DNA from: Kluyvera georgiana ATCC 51603
GTDB lineage: Bacteria; Pseudomonadota; Gammaproteobacteria; Enterobacterales; Enterobacteriaceae
DNA length: 64,000 bases
Assembly: GCF_001654985.1 (NCBI RefSeq)
Contig: NZ_LXEU01000014.1
Coordinates: forward strand, 1 to 64,000
Reading direction: 5' to 3'
Below the pieces are notes generated by a model, which saw only the letters and a list, made by a program, of their open reading frames with translations, was not told the origin of the DNA and ran no database searches. Each line of letters starts with the position of its first letter. The first letter of the stretch is position 1. The position numbers and the translations under genes were made by a program. Of the stretch, positions 29,084-39,691 are shown one piece after another.

Positions 29084-29238
29084 TATAATAGTCTCAATTT
29101 CAGATATGAATAATAAGATAGGTGACGCTCGCCGGTAGTGTCAATTCGCTAATCTTGATAGTCCAAAGGTGGATATTTTAGATTAGCGATAACGATGTTG
29201 AGACTATATTCAGATAAAGCATATCTATAGTCTTTTTT
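29084..29238 (+). ncRNA. Candidate small RNA gene between yagU and aaeR
   Basis: On the plus strand a perfect -10 TATAAT (29084-29089) with a weak -35 TTATTG at 17 bp (29061-29066) is followed about 140 nt later by a terminator-like hairpin. That hairpin pairs GACTATA (29202-29208) with TATAGTC (29226-29232) and ends in six T (29233-29238). Between them is a 10-bp perfect inverted repeat (29146-29155 with 29180-29189). No open frame is obvious. A second 10-bp repeat pair (29088-29097 with 29198-29207) brackets the stretch. No known RNA is recognised. The alternative is a small degenerate mobile palindrome. Confidence 0.35.
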
Positions 29239-29262
29239 AATGTTTAAAGTGATATCCCAGCA

Positions 29263-30189
29263 CTACTCTTTCCTTCTTCCGCGCATTCCCTGAAATAAGT
29301 CCGCCACTTCGACAAAATACTCGGTCAGATAGTTGATACAGACTTGCACTTTTAGCGGCAGCTTGTCTTTCTCGGTATACAGGGCATACACCGGCCGGGG
29401 ATCGGACTGATAACGCGGGAAGAGAATTTCTACCTCCCCGCGGTTGATCTCCTCGATCACCCACATCAGGGGCACATAGGCCAGCCCTGCTCCTGCCGAA
29501 AGCCAGCGGGTGAGAGTCATCGGATCGTTGGTGACAAAACGTCCTTGAGGGATGAGGCGCGTGGAAATGCCCTCCGGGGCAACCAGCTCGAATTCGTTAT
29601 CTGGCCGAACGCTGTACTCCAGCCACGAATGATTGGCGAGGTCGGCAGGTTTTTCCGGTACTCCCGCCTGTTGCAGGTAGCTTTTCGCGGCGCACACCAC
29701 CATCGGCATCGCGCCTAACCGACGTGAAAAGAGGCTCGAATCCTGTAAGGATCCGACGCGGATAACCACATCAAGCCCATCGGCAATCAGGTCTGGCGCG
29801 GGAATGCCGGTGACCAGATTGACCGTTAACTCGGGATACTTTTTCAACATATCGGCGGTGATCCGTGCGAGAACATTTTGTGCCATAGTTGAAGAGCAGC
29901 CGATACGCAGCGTTCCAATCGGCGTGTTATTAAAAGCGTAGAGCTGTTCGTGAACGTCCTGGACTTCGTGCAGCATGCGGCGGCAGCCCTGGTAATAGAT
30001 TTTACCGGCTTCGGTGAGACCAATGCTTCGCGTACTGCGATTAAGCAGTTTGACCTGGAGCTCATCTTCCAGTTTAGAGACAGTCTGGCTGATGGAAGAG
30101 ACGCTCATCTGTAGCTGTCTGGCCGCGGCAGTAAAGGAGCCATGCTCGACAACTTTGGCAAACACCGACATCCGTTTTAATCGTTCCAT
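29263..30189 (-). CDS. aaeR: LysR-type regulator AaeR
   Basis: A 308-residue LysR-family transcription factor. The N-terminal winged helix-turn-helix spans about residues 1-60 (FTAAARQLQMSVSSISQTVS), followed by a periplasmic-binding-protein-like effector domain (about 90-295). It diverges from aaeXAB, the classic LysR arrangement. In E. coli AaeR activates aaeXAB in response to aromatic acids such as p-hydroxybenzoate. Confidence 0.95.
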   Translation of the reverse strand: MERLKRMSVFAKVVEHGSFTAAARQLQMSVSSISQTVSKLEDELQVKLLNRSTRSIGLTEAGKIYYQGCRRMLHEVQDVHEQLYAFNNTPIGTLRIGCSSTMAQNVLARITADMLKKYPELTVNLVTGIPAPDLIADGLDVVIRVGSLQDSSLFSRRLGAMPMVVCAAKSYLQQAGVPEKPADLANHSWLEYSVRPDNEFELVAPEGISTRLIPQGRFVTNDPMTLTRWLSAGAGLAYVPLMWVIEEINRGEVEILFPRYQSDPRPVYALYTEKDKLPLKVQVCINYLTEYFVEVADLFQGMRGRRKE

Positions 30190-30207
30190 TGTTCACTCTG
30201 GCTTAAA

Positions 30208-30223
30208 AGTGATTTGCATCACA
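30208..30223. promoter_or_regulatory. CRP-like site in the aaeR-aaeX divergent promoter
   Basis: AGTGA-N6-TCACA, with the half-sites at 30208-30212 and 30219-30223, differs from the TGTGA-N6-TCACA consensus at one base. It lies 18 bp upstream of the aaeR start codon in the 129-bp divergent control region. Confidence 0.5.
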
Positions 30224-30318
30224 CTATGTAGATAAGGCGATAACAGTTACGTTAATATACTGTTAGTTGCATAACTAAATCTTCAATCTCACCTGCATGC
30301 TAGTCTGGTAAGGTCAAC

Positions 30319-30522
30319 ATGAGCCTGTTTCCTGTCATCGTGATTTTCGGTCTCTCTTTTCCACCGATCTTCTTTGAGCTGCTGTTATCGCTCGCCATTT
30401 TTTGGGTGGTGCATCGAGTGCTGGTGCCAACCGGGATCTATGATTTTGTCTGGCATCCCGCGTTGTTCAACACTGCACTGTATTGCTGCCTGTTTTATTT
30501 GATATCACGTTTGTTCGTTTGA
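30319..30522 (+). CDS. aaeX: AaeX small membrane protein
   Basis: A 67-residue protein with two predicted membrane helices (about residues 4-30 and 46-66), family DUF1656. It is the first gene of aaeXAB, and no activity is established. It is separated from aaeA by 7 bp and is co-transcribed with it. Confidence 0.93.
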   Translation: MSLFPVIVIFGLSFPPIFFELLLSLAIFWVVHRVLVPTGIYDFVWHPALFNTALYCCLFYLISRLFV

Positions 30523-30529
30523 GGTAGAT

Positions 30530-31462
30530 GTGAAAACACTAACAAGAAATATCTCCCGTACCGCTATTACGGTGATACTGGTCGTCCTGGCGTTCATCGC
30601 AATTTTCCGCGCCTGGGTCTATTACACCGAATCCCCCTGGACGCGAGACGCGCGCTTTAGCGCGGACGTGGTGGCTATCGCCCCCGATGTGTCGGGGCTG
30701 ATTACCGGCGTTCAGGTAAAGGATAACCAACTGGTTAGCAAAAATCAGGTTCTGTTTGTGATTGACCAGCCGCGCTACCAGAAGGCGCTCGCCGAAGCAG
30801 AAGCCGATGTCTCCTACTACCAGGCGCTGGCTGAAGAGAAAAGCCGTGAGGCCGGGCGTCGTAACAAGCTGGGCATCAATGCAATGTCACGTGAGGAAAT
30901 CGACCAGTCTAACAACGTGCTGCAAACCGTTCTGCACCAGTTAGCGAAGGCTCAGGCAACCCGCGATCTCGCGCGTCTTGACCTTGAGCGTACCGTGATT
31001 CGCGCGCCAGCAGACGGCTGGATAACCAACCTGAACGTTTATGCCGGTGAGTTTATCACCCGTGGTTCTACGGCGGTGGCGCTGGTCAAGCAGCACTCCT
31101 TCTACGTGATGGCCTATCTGGAAGAGACCAAGCTGGAGCGCGTGCGTCCGGGCTACCGTGCGGAAATTACGCCGCTGGGCAGTAACCGCGTGTTGAAAGG
31201 CACCGTTGATAGTATGGCGGCGGGCGTCACCAACGCCAGCAGCAGCGTCGACAGTAAAGGGATGGCGACCGTTGATTCCAATCTGGAATGGGTACGCCTG
31301 GCCCAGCGCGTGCCGGTCCGTATTCATCTTGATGACGAACCGGGTAACCTGTGGCCGGCGGGTACGACCGCTACGGTGGTGATCACCGGTGAAAAAGACC
31401 GTGATGTCAGCCAGATGACGTTCTTCCAGAAACTGGCGCTGCGCCTGCGTGAATTCGGTTAA
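30530..31462 (+). CDS. aaeA: Aromatic carboxylic acid efflux adaptor AaeA
   Basis: A 310-residue membrane fusion protein of the HlyD/EmrA type. One N-terminal membrane helix (about residues 12-32) is followed by a lipoyl-like domain, a helical hairpin and a beta-barrel ([18 protein letters not shown] is the second lipoyl half). It starts with GTG, preceded by GAGG. With AaeB it exports aromatic acids such as p-hydroxybenzoate, acting as a metabolic relief valve. Confidence 0.95.
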   Translation: MKTLTRNISRTAITVILVVLAFIAIFRAWVYYTESPWTRDARFSADVVAIAPDVSGLITGVQVKDNQLVSKNQVLFVIDQPRYQKALAEAEADVSYYQALAEEKSREAGRRNKLGINAMSREEIDQSNNVLQTVLHQLAKAQATRDLARLDLERTVIRAPADGWITNLNVYAGEFITRGSTAVALVKQHSFYVMAYLEETKLERVRPGYRAEITPLGSNRVLKGTVDSMAAGVTNASSSVDSKGMATVDSNLEWVRLAQRVPVRIHLDDEPGNLWPAGTTATVVITGEKDRDVSQMTFFQKLALRLREFG

Positions 31463-31467
31463 TCGCC

Positions 31468-33435
31468 ATGGGCATCTTCAGTATTGCCAACCAGCACATC
31501 CGCTTTGCCATTAAGCTGGCCTGCGCGGTGGTGCTGGCGCTGTTTGTCGGTTTTCACTTTCAGCTTGAAACCCCGCGCTGGGCGGTACTCACCGCCGCGC
31601 TGGTAGCCGCCGGTCCGGCCTTTGCCGCGGGTGGTGAACCCTACGCGGGGGCGATTCGTTACCGTGGGATGCTGCGTATTGTTGGTACTTTTATCGGCTG
31701 TATTGCCGCGCTGGTGATTATTATCACCATGATCCGCGCGCCGCTGCTGATGCTGCTGGTGTGCAGCATTTGGGCCGGTTTCTGTACCTGGATCTCGTCG
31801 CTGGTGCGCGTCGAGAACTCCTACGCCTGGGGGCTTTCCGGCTATACAGCGCTGATTATCGTTATTACGATTCAGGCCGAACCGCTGTTAACGCCACAGT
31901 TCGCGGTAGAGCGCTGCAGCGAGATCGTGATCGGTATTGTCTGCGCGATCGTCGCCGATCTGCTCTTCTCTCCGCGTTCGATCAAAAAAGAGATCGATAA
32001 CGAATTAGATTCGATGCTCATCGATCAATACCGCCTGATGCAGCTGTGCATTAAACACGGTGACAGCGATGAAATGGATCGTGCCTGGCTTGCGCTGGTG
32101 CGCCGCGCTACCGCGCTGGAAGGCATGCGTAGCAACCTGAATATGGAGTCATCACGCTGGACGCGCGCTAACCGTCGCCTGAAAGCGCTGAATACCGTCT
32201 CGCTGACGATGATTACCCAGGCCGTTGAAACGTTTATCATGCAGAATTCGCGCCCGGAGCTGGTGACAGACGCCTACCGCGAGCTATTTGAGAAGCCGGT
32301 AGAGACGGTGCAGGATGTACATCGTCAGCTTAAGCGCATGCGTCGCGTGCTGGCGTGGACCGGCGAACACGACACGCCGGTCACCATCTACAGTTGGGTC
32401 GGTGCGGCCACGCGCTATTTGCTACTCAGACGCGGTGTGGTTGGCAACGCCAAAATCAGCGCCCGCGAAGAAGAAATTCTGCAAAGCGAAGTGGTGGTGA
32501 GGCCGGAATCCGCCGAACGTCATCATGCGATGGTCAACTTCTGGCGTACCACGGTTTCCTGCGCGTTGGGCATCTTATTCTGGCTATGGACCGGCTGGAC
32601 TTCAGGTAGCGGGGCGATGGTGATGATCGCCGTGGTGACCTCGCTGGCGATGCGTCTTCCCAATCCGCGCATGGTCGCGATTGACTTCCTCTACGGGACG
32701 ATCGCCGCTTTGCCGATCGGTGCGCTCTATTTCCTGGTGATCATGCCCGCCACCCAGCAAAGTATGTTCCTGCTGTGCCTGAGCCTGGCGGTGATGTGCT
32801 TCTTTATCGGCATTGAGGTGCAGAAACGGCGGCTGGGTTCGCTTGGCGCGCTGGCCAGTACCATCAACATTCTGGTGCTGGATAACCCGATGACTTTCCA
32901 CTTCAGCCAGTTTCTCGACAGCGCGCTGGGGCAGATTGTCGGCTGCTTTATGGCGCTGATCGTCATTCTGCTGATTCGCGATAACTCGCGCTTGCGCACT
33001 GGCCGTGTGTTGCTGAACCAGTTTGTGTTTGCCGCCGTTTCGGCGATGACCACCAATATGGCGCGGCGCAAAGAGAACCATCTGCCAGCGCTGTATCAGC
33101 AGCTCTTTTTACTGTTGAATAAGTTTCCCGGTGATGTCGCTAAGTTCCGCCTGGCGCTGACGCTTATCATTGCGCACCAGCGCCTGCGCGACGCACCGAT
33201 TCCAGTCAATGACGATCTGTCGGCTTTCCACCGCCAGTTGCGCCGTACCGCCGATAAGGTGATTTCGGCCAGCAGCGACGATAAACGCCATTACTACTTC
33301 TCGCGGTTGCTGGACGAATTAAGCGTTTATCAGGATAAGCTTCGCGTCTGGGAAGCGCCTGAGCAGGTGACGCAGCCGGTTGAGCGGCTGGTGGCGATGC
33401 TGCATAAGTATCAGAGCGCTTTAACCATCAATTAG
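31468..33435 (+). CDS. aaeB: Aromatic carboxylic acid efflux pump AaeB
   Basis: A 655-residue inner-membrane transporter of the aromatic acid exporter (ArAE/FUSC) family. It has two membrane blocks of about five or six helices each (about residues 13-165 and 355-515), each followed by a long cytoplasmic region, the typical duplicated layout. It follows aaeA by 5 bp and ends at a strong terminator. Confidence 0.95.
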   Translation: MGIFSIANQHIRFAIKLACAVVLALFVGFHFQLETPRWAVLTAALVAAGPAFAAGGEPYAGAIRYRGMLRIVGTFIGCIAALVIIITMIRAPLLMLLVCSIWAGFCTWISSLVRVENSYAWGLSGYTALIIVITIQAEPLLTPQFAVERCSEIVIGIVCAIVADLLFSPRSIKKEIDNELDSMLIDQYRLMQLCIKHGDSDEMDRAWLALVRRATALEGMRSNLNMESSRWTRANRRLKALNTVSLTMITQAVETFIMQNSRPELVTDAYRELFEKPVETVQDVHRQLKRMRRVLAWTGEHDTPVTIYSWVGAATRYLLLRRGVVGNAKISAREEEILQSEVVVRPESAERHHAMVNFWRTTVSCALGILFWLWTGWTSGSGAMVMIAVVTSLAMRLPNPRMVAIDFLYGTIAALPIGALYFLVIMPATQQSMFLLCLSLAVMCFFIGIEVQKRRLGSLGALASTINILVLDNPMTFHFSQFLDSALGQIVGCFMALIVILLIRDNSRLRTGRVLLNQFVFAAVSAMTTNMARRKENHLPALYQQLFLLLNKFPGDVAKFRLALTLIIAHQRLRDAPIPVNDDLSAFHRQLRRTADKVISASSDDKRHYYFSRLLDELSVYQDKLRVWEAPEQVTQPVERLVAMLHKYQSALTIN

Positions 33436-33437
33436 TC

Positions 33438-33470
33438 AACTTCCCGGGCCGAATAGACCCGGGAAGTTTT
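33438..33470 (+). terminator. Bidirectional terminator between aaeB and the convergent CoA-transferase gene
   Basis: An 11-bp perfect stem (33438-33448 with 33458-33468) and 9-nt loop, followed rightward by TTTT. Its right end overlaps the stop codon of the convergent gene. Read leftward there is only a short T content. Confidence 0.82.
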
Positions 33471-34842
33471 ACCACCACGCGGCCTCGTGTGCCCCCAGCG
33501 GCATCGCGGGCAGCGAGAAGCGCATCGGCGTGTGCGCCAACGACAGCGCGCTATTGAAGTAGCGCAGTTCGCCAAATGGCCCCTGTTCCACAGCCATACC
33601 GCCCGCGATGGCTTGAGCATCCGGTGGCGGTACGTGACGCCATTCCGCCAGGCTTCCCAGCTCCTGTAGCCACGTTGCCGTTCGGCACAGCGACACATCC
33701 ACCTGCCATGCGCCGCCTTCGTGACGCTGACGCTCCAGCGCCATCAACACACTAAGTGTTGCCAGGTAGCCGCTCAAATAGTCGTTGGGATAGGTTGGCC
33801 CCAACTGCGGCTGGCCCGCTTCGCCCTGTGCCACCGCCATTCCCGTTATCGTTTGAGCCAGTTGTTCAAACCCAGGGCGATCTTTCCATGGCCCCCGATG
33901 ACCGTAGCAGTTCAGGTTCACGGTGATAATGTGCGGATTGTTGTGCGCCATTTCTTCATTGCTGAGACCATAGCGGGCGAGCGCGCCTGGGCGATAGCTC
34001 TGCACAAACACGTCACCCTCACGCACCAGCTGCGCCGCTCGCCTTGCCCCATCGGCGCTGGACAGCTCGAGGTAGGCGTTGCGTTTGCCGTGGTTGGTAT
34101 CGACGTCAAACGGCAGAATACGTGGGCGATAGGGAGATGAGATATGCAGTACGTCAGCGCCCATCTGCGCCAGCCCGCGCGTGGCGGTAGGCCCGGCAAT
34201 CACATGCGTGAAGTCCAGCACCCGCAGCGACTGAAGAACCCGCTCGTGACCGTACTGGCGAGGTTTGGGGGGGCTGTCTGTCAGACGCGTAAGGCGGATC
34301 AGCGGCTCCCGGCTGACCGCCTGCCCCTGCGGATGCGCCAGCCATTCATCATGACTACGGGCGATTGCCGCGCACAGCCCGGCGCGGGCGATCGTCTCTT
34401 CGAGCGCCTCGGCCTCCCACTTCGCTACCGCCTGCGCCACTCTGGCGCGATTATTCGGTACATCGAGGATATCGAGAATACCGTCACGTAGCCGCGGGTA
34501 GCCGCCATGGAGGAAAATCCAGCGGTTGTCCTGGGTGAGGTAGAAATCGGTAGTGGGATAGTCGGGATCGTTGTACTGCCAGTTATATCCGTTCTGTTGC
34601 TGAAAGGTCACCGCATGAGTCGATGCGGCAGCGCAGCGGACATCGACGTGAATGTCCTGCTGGGTACCTCTCAGCACGTCCAGCATAATCCCCTGCAGCG
34701 CCAGTATTGATGCGGCGGCGTCACCGATGGCAAACGGCGTGGGATAAATTGGCCCACAGCTGCTTAACGTCACTTTATTCGTAGCGAAATGCGCCAAACC
34801 GAGTTCCTGGCGCAGCTTATTGAAAACAGGATATTCACTCAT
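33469..34842 (-). CDS. CaiB/BaiF (class III) CoA-transferase family protein with permuted domain order
   Basis: A 457-residue protein of the class III CoA-transferase family; substrate unknown. The usual N-terminal family block (LRVLDFTHVIAGPTATRGLA, then MGADVLHI) starts only at residue 206. It is followed by NHGKRNAYLEL, DVFVQSYRPGALARYGL, and the segment YPNDYLSGYLATLSVLMALE with the likely catalytic aspartate D354. The first 195 residues instead resemble the family's C-terminal half, starting with a second aspartate segment (D41 in FAIGDAAASILALQG). The order thus looks permuted, with the aspartate region present twice. The start at 34842 is preferred (GGGGA upstream); 34863 is possible. 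It diverges from a GabD-like dehydrogenase gene. E. coli has no gene here. Confidence 0.82.
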   Translation of the reverse strand: MSEYPVFNKLRQELGLAHFATNKVTLSSCGPIYPTPFAIGDAAASILALQGIMLDVLRGTQQDIHVDVRCAAASTHAVTFQQQNGYNWQYNDPDYPTTDFYLTQDNRWIFLHGGYPRLRDGILDILDVPNNRARVAQAVAKWEAEALEETIARAGLCAAIARSHDEWLAHPQGQAVSREPLIRLTRLTDSPPKPRQYGHERVLQSLRVLDFTHVIAGPTATRGLAQMGADVLHISSPYRPRILPFDVDTNHGKRNAYLELSSADGARRAAQLVREGDVFVQSYRPGALARYGLSNEEMAHNNPHIITVNLNCYGHRGPWKDRPGFEQLAQTITGMAVAQGEAGQPQLGPTYPNDYLSGYLATLSVLMALERQRHEGGAWQVDVSLCRTATWLQELGSLAEWRHVPPPDAQAIAGGMAVEQGPFGELRYFNSALSLAHTPMRFSLPAMPLGAHEAAWW

Positions 34843-34946
34843 CACAGCACGCTTCCCCGTCATTAATGCGACTTTCGTTATTCTGGCAACTATTGCCGTA
34901 AAAGCGATAGCTATACTTAACTGGAAACACTTTTCAGGAGGGTGTA

Positions 34947-36401
34947 ATGACCACGCAAGCGCTACAGGACAATGACCTTTTTCAAACAGGCTATCTGGTA
35001 AATGGCGAATGGCGCCATCTCGATACCACCTTTGACGTGCTGAACCCGGCTACGGGTGAGGTGGTAGCAAAGGTGGTGAAGGCCGGGAGGCATGAGACCG
35101 AGCAGGCGATTGCCGCCGCGGCAAAAGCGTTCCCACAGTGGCGGGCAAAAACGGCGAAAGCGCGCTCGGAGCTGCTGTATCGCTGGTATCAGCTGATAAT
35201 TGAAAATAAAAGCTGGCTGGCGCGTCTGATGACCATTGAACAAGGCAAACCGCTGAAAGAGGCGGAAGGCGAGGTGGATTACGCGGCAAGTTTTATCCAG
35301 TGGTTTGCGGAACAGGGTAAGCGGGCAAATGGGGAGATCATTCCCCCGGCTAAACCCGGCTCGCGTATTCTGGCGACGCGTGAACCGATTGGCGTGGTGG
35401 CAGCTATCACGCCGTGGAACTTCCCGATGGCGATGCTGACCCGTAAGCTTGGCCCGGCGCTGGCCGCGGGGTGTACCGGGGTAATTAAGCCTGCCAATAA
35501 CACGCCGCTCTGCGCCTTCGCGCTGCTGGCGCTGGCGAAGAAGGCGGGGATCCCTGATGGCGTGTTGAATGCCGTTGCGGGCAATACGCAGGAGATCAGT
35601 GACGCCATTATGGCGAGTCACGATGTGCGTAAAATCTCCTTTACCGGCTCGACGTCAGTGGGGAAAACGCTGGTGCGTAACGCAGCGGAAACGATGAAGA
35701 AAGTGTCGATGGAGCTGGGGGGCAATGCGCCCTATATCGTGTTTGAGGATGCGGATATCGACGCGGCGGTACAGGGGGCGGTAGCGAATAAATTCCGCAA
35801 CGCCGGGCAGGTGTGCGTCAGCGTGAACCGTTTTTATATTCACGATAGTGTCTACGATCGTTTCACCAGCCAGCTTGCCGCTGTCGTGAAAGCGTTGAAG
35901 GTCGGTAACGGTCTGGATGATGGCGTTGTGGTTGGCCCGCTGATTGAAGCGGCGGCGGTGAAGAAGGTGCGTGAGCACGTGGAAGACGCCGTCTCAAAAG
36001 GGGCGAAGGTGCTGGCCGGCGGGCAGCCTCATGAGCTGGGGGGCAACTTCTGGCAGCCGACGGTGCTGGGCGACTGTCAGGAACAAATGCTGCTGGCACA
36101 GGAAGAGACGTTTGGCCCGCTGGCGGCGTGCTTCCGCTTCCGTGATGAGGATGATGTTATTCACCGGGCGAATGATACGCCCTACGGCCTGGCCGCCTAT
36201 TTCTACACGCAAAACCTGTCTCGCGTGTTCCGCGTTTCACAGGCGTTAGAGAGTGGGATGATCGGTATTAACGAATGTGCCGTATCGACTGAGCTGGGGC
36301 CGTTCGGCGGCGTTAAGGAGTCCGGGCTGGGGCGTGAAGGCTCGGTGCTGGGGCTGGAAGAGTACCTTGAGGTGAAAACGTTGCACATTGGGGGACTTTA
36401 G
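34947..36401 (+). CDS. NAD(P)-dependent succinate-semialdehyde dehydrogenase family protein (GabD-like)
   Basis: A 484-residue aldehyde dehydrogenase. Motifs: ITPWNFP (156-161 region) for cofactor binding, FTGSTSVGK, general base E256 in [16 protein letters not shown], and catalytic cysteine C290 in [12 protein letters not shown]. It is most like GabD/SSADH, which oxidises succinate semialdehyde to succinate, but glutarate semialdehyde or another omega-oxo acid cannot be excluded. AGGAGG precedes the ATG. The adjacent divergent CoA-transferase suggests a joint role in making or using a CoA thioester of a small acid (inference). yhcO follows by 26 bp, so the two may be co-transcribed. E. coli lacks this gene at this site. 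Confidence 0.88.
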   Translation: MTTQALQDNDLFQTGYLVNGEWRHLDTTFDVLNPATGEVVAKVVKAGRHETEQAIAAAAKAFPQWRAKTAKARSELLYRWYQLIIENKSWLARLMTIEQGKPLKEAEGEVDYAASFIQWFAEQGKRANGEIIPPAKPGSRILATREPIGVVAAITPWNFPMAMLTRKLGPALAAGCTGVIKPANNTPLCAFALLALAKKAGIPDGVLNAVAGNTQEISDAIMASHDVRKISFTGSTSVGKTLVRNAAETMKKVSMELGGNAPYIVFEDADIDAAVQGAVANKFRNAGQVCVSVNRFYIHDSVYDRFTSQLAAVVKALKVGNGLDDGVVVGPLIEAAAVKKVREHVEDAVSKGAKVLAGGQPHELGGNFWQPTVLGDCQEQMLLAQEETFGPLAACFRFRDEDDVIHRANDTPYGLAAYFYTQNLSRVFRVSQALESGMIGINECAVSTELGPFGGVKESGLGREGSVLGLEEYLEVKTLHIGGL

Positions 36402-36427
36402 TTTTGCAGGATGGGAGAGGGCGTGAG

Positions 36428-36703
36428 ATGAAAATCTATACTTTTGATTTTGATGAGATAGAGGATCAGGGCGATTTTTATCGGGAGTTCGCTCAACTCT
36501 TTGCCCTCGATCGTGAGTCGATTCGCGATTTAGATGCGCTTTGGGATGCGGTCACCGGCCCGCAAATGCCGTTACCGCTGGAGATCGAGTTCATCCATCT
36601 CAACGACAAGCAGCGTCGTCGCTATGGGGCGTTGATTCTGCTGTTTGATGAAGCAGAAGAAGAGCTGGAAGGGATGCTGCGTTTTAACGTTCAGCGGGCA
36701 TAA
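36428..36703 (+). CDS. yhcO: Barstar-family protein YhcO
   Basis: A 91-residue acidic protein of the barstar (PF01337) fold family, whose founder inhibits the RNase barnase. No barnase-like toxin gene is seen nearby. The start at 36428 is chosen because GGGAGAGG lies upstream and gives a product aligning with E. coli YhcO from the first residues ([12 protein letters not shown]). In E. coli yhcO directly follows aaeB; here the CoA-transferase/SSADH pair lies between them. Confidence 0.92.
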   Translation: MKIYTFDFDEIEDQGDFYREFAQLFALDRESIRDLDALWDAVTGPQMPLPLEIEFIHLNDKQRRRYGALILLFDEAEEELEGMLRFNVQRA

Positions 36704-36729
36704 AAAAGCCCTCGCATAAGGGCGAGGGC
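36702..36729 (-). terminator. Terminator of the yhcN-like genes, also following yhcO
   Basis: An 8-bp GC-rich stem (36708-36715 with 36722-36729) is followed leftward by six T, which overlap the yhcO stop codon. A second small hairpin, GTCGTC/GACGAC (36732-36737 with 36744-36749), stands beside it. Confidence 0.82.
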
Positions 36730-36755
36730 AAGTCGTCGGACAAGACGACGAGGGT

Positions 36756-37022
36756 TTATTTGTACAGCTCAGCCGTAGCGTGCCAATGGTCGCCGGTACG
36801 GGCTTCAATAATGCGGTAGCTGCTGGCGCCTTGTTTTTCGGCTTTAGCGGCTAATGCGCTGCGCATATCCATCGGGTCGCTACCGATCTGAGAAACAGAA
36901 ACGGTGCCGACGGATTGCAGATTCTGTGCCTGCTCCGCGTTAACCTGTTGCACTGCGGCGCTTGCGCCGAAGGACAGAACGGATGCCAGACCAAGGGATG
37001 CGATGATCATTGCGCTTTTCAT
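36756..37022 (-). CDS. YhcN-like DUF1471 periplasmic stress protein, tandem copy
   Basis: An 88-residue secreted protein. A signal peptide (about residues 1-22, ending GASA) precedes a DUF1471 (YhcN/BhsA/McbA) domain with the conserved DPMDMRSALAAKAEKQGASSYRII and the C-terminal WHATAELYK. It is a paralogue of the next gene upstream, with an identical SSYRIIEARTG segment and identical C-terminal WHATAELYK but a different signal peptide. It probably answers acid or oxidative stress like YhcN, which is inferred from the family. Confidence 0.88.
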   Translation of the reverse strand: MKSAMIIASLGLASVLSFGASAAVQQVNAEQAQNLQSVGTVSVSQIGSDPMDMRSALAAKAEKQGASSYRIIEARTGDHWHATAELYK

Positions 37023-37141
37023 AATGTTTTACTCCTCACCATATTCTTCATTCTTCAGCGGTGAGAGGATGTTCTTTCTGATTCCTGGGACCGCTGGGTA
37101 TTTAACTTTTCTACACTACCGACGTGCTGCCTGATGCGAAC

Positions 37142-37405
37142 TTATTTGTACAGTTCAGCCGTTGCGTGCCAATGAGCGCCGGTACGCGCTTCAATGATGC
37201 GATAGGATGATGCACCTTGTTCTTCCGCTTTTTTGTTCAGCATTTCGTGCATATCCATCGGAGATGAACCGACGGAACCGATGGAAACGGTGCCGATTGA
37301 CTGACGGCTTTGTGCTTGAACGCTGCTGATAGAGTCAGCGGCAAACGCACCGAAAGAGATAACGGAAAGGATGCTCAGAGCGGCAACAGTTGTTTTGATT
37401 TTCAT
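37142..37405 (-). CDS. yhcN: YhcN, DUF1471 periplasmic stress protein
   Basis: An 87-residue secreted protein with a signal peptide ending FGAFA (about residues 1-22) and a DUF1471 domain ending in WHATAELYK. Its N-terminus, MKIKTTVAALS, matches E. coli YhcN, so this is the orthologue and the downstream neighbour is the extra copy. E. coli YhcN is reported to respond to cytoplasmic acidification and hydrogen peroxide. The start at 37405 gives the E. coli length; an in-frame ATG 9 nt upstream is less likely. Confidence 0.92.
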   Translation of the reverse strand: MKIKTTVAALSILSVISFGAFAADSISSVQAQSRQSIGTVSIGSVGSSPMDMHEMLNKKAEEQGASSYRIIEARTGAHWHATAELYK

Positions 37406-37745
37406 GATACTCACCTCGTCGAATTCTTTTGGAAGGTCTTTGTTTTGTGACCCTCATCACGAAATTAAGTATACACTAATCACCTAAAATATTAATACCC
37501 AGCTAATTGTTTCGCGTGTAATTAGGTGTCAAAAATCGTCATTTTTAGAACATATATGTATAAAAAAATACATATTTCGGTAAAGTTAAGTGTTAATTGT
37601 GATGATAATCAATTAGATATGATAATTTGATATTTTGTGCGGTTATGAATAGATATATTCACTGGATCTATGATTTTGACCAGAAAATCGCACTTAATGT
37701 TAACGAGACGGGAGTGAAACGTAGGGAAATTTGCCGTTAAAGCAG
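37406..37745. other. AT-rich intergenic region between yhcN and argR
   Basis: About 340 bp without a credible gene; it holds the yhcN promoter. A short dyad ATATGTA/TACATAT around a run of A (about 37554-37575) is seen. The AT content is clearly higher than in the flanking genes. Confidence 0.5.
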
Positions 37746-37767
37746 CTCCTCTGGTGGGCCAGAGGAG
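37746..37767 (-). terminator. Probable terminator of argR
   Basis: A 9-bp perfect stem (37746-37754 with 37759-37767) with a 4-nt loop, 14 bp after the argR stop codon. Leftward it is followed by only a short T-run, so termination may be partial. Confidence 0.6.
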
Positions 37768-37780
37768 AAAGGAAGAGGGA

Positions 37781-38254
<474 letters not shown>

Positions 38255-38276
38255 TCACCCGAGTATGGTGGTGAAA

Positions 38277-38313
38277 TTGACATTATTATGCATATAGGTG
38301 AATTTTTATGCAA
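38277..38313. promoter_or_regulatory. Pair of ARG boxes in the argR promoter
   Basis: Two adjoining 18-bp-type ARG boxes. The clearer one contains TGAATTTTTATGCA (38299-38312), against the consensus TGAAT-N4-ATTCA. The second contains ATTATTATGCAT (about 38282-38293). Paired boxes a few bases apart are the usual ArgR target and match E. coli argR autoregulation. Confidence 0.75.
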
Positions 38314-39634
<1,321 letters not shown>

Positions 39635-39656
39635 GGCGTGACGCCTTAGACGTGAC

Positions 39657-39683
39657 AAAGGGGCCAATGGCCCCTTTGCTTTT
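39657..39683 (+). terminator. Intrinsic terminator of mdh
   Basis: A 9-bp perfect stem (39657-39665 with 39669-39677) with a 3-nt loop, followed by GCTTTTC. It lies between the convergent mdh and degS. Confidence 0.8.
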
Positions 39684-39691
39684 CACGCCGT

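Noticed and set aside
36428-36703. YhcO as the antitoxin of a local toxin-antitoxin pair
   Set aside because: Although it has the barstar fold, no barnase-like or other small toxin gene lies next to it.
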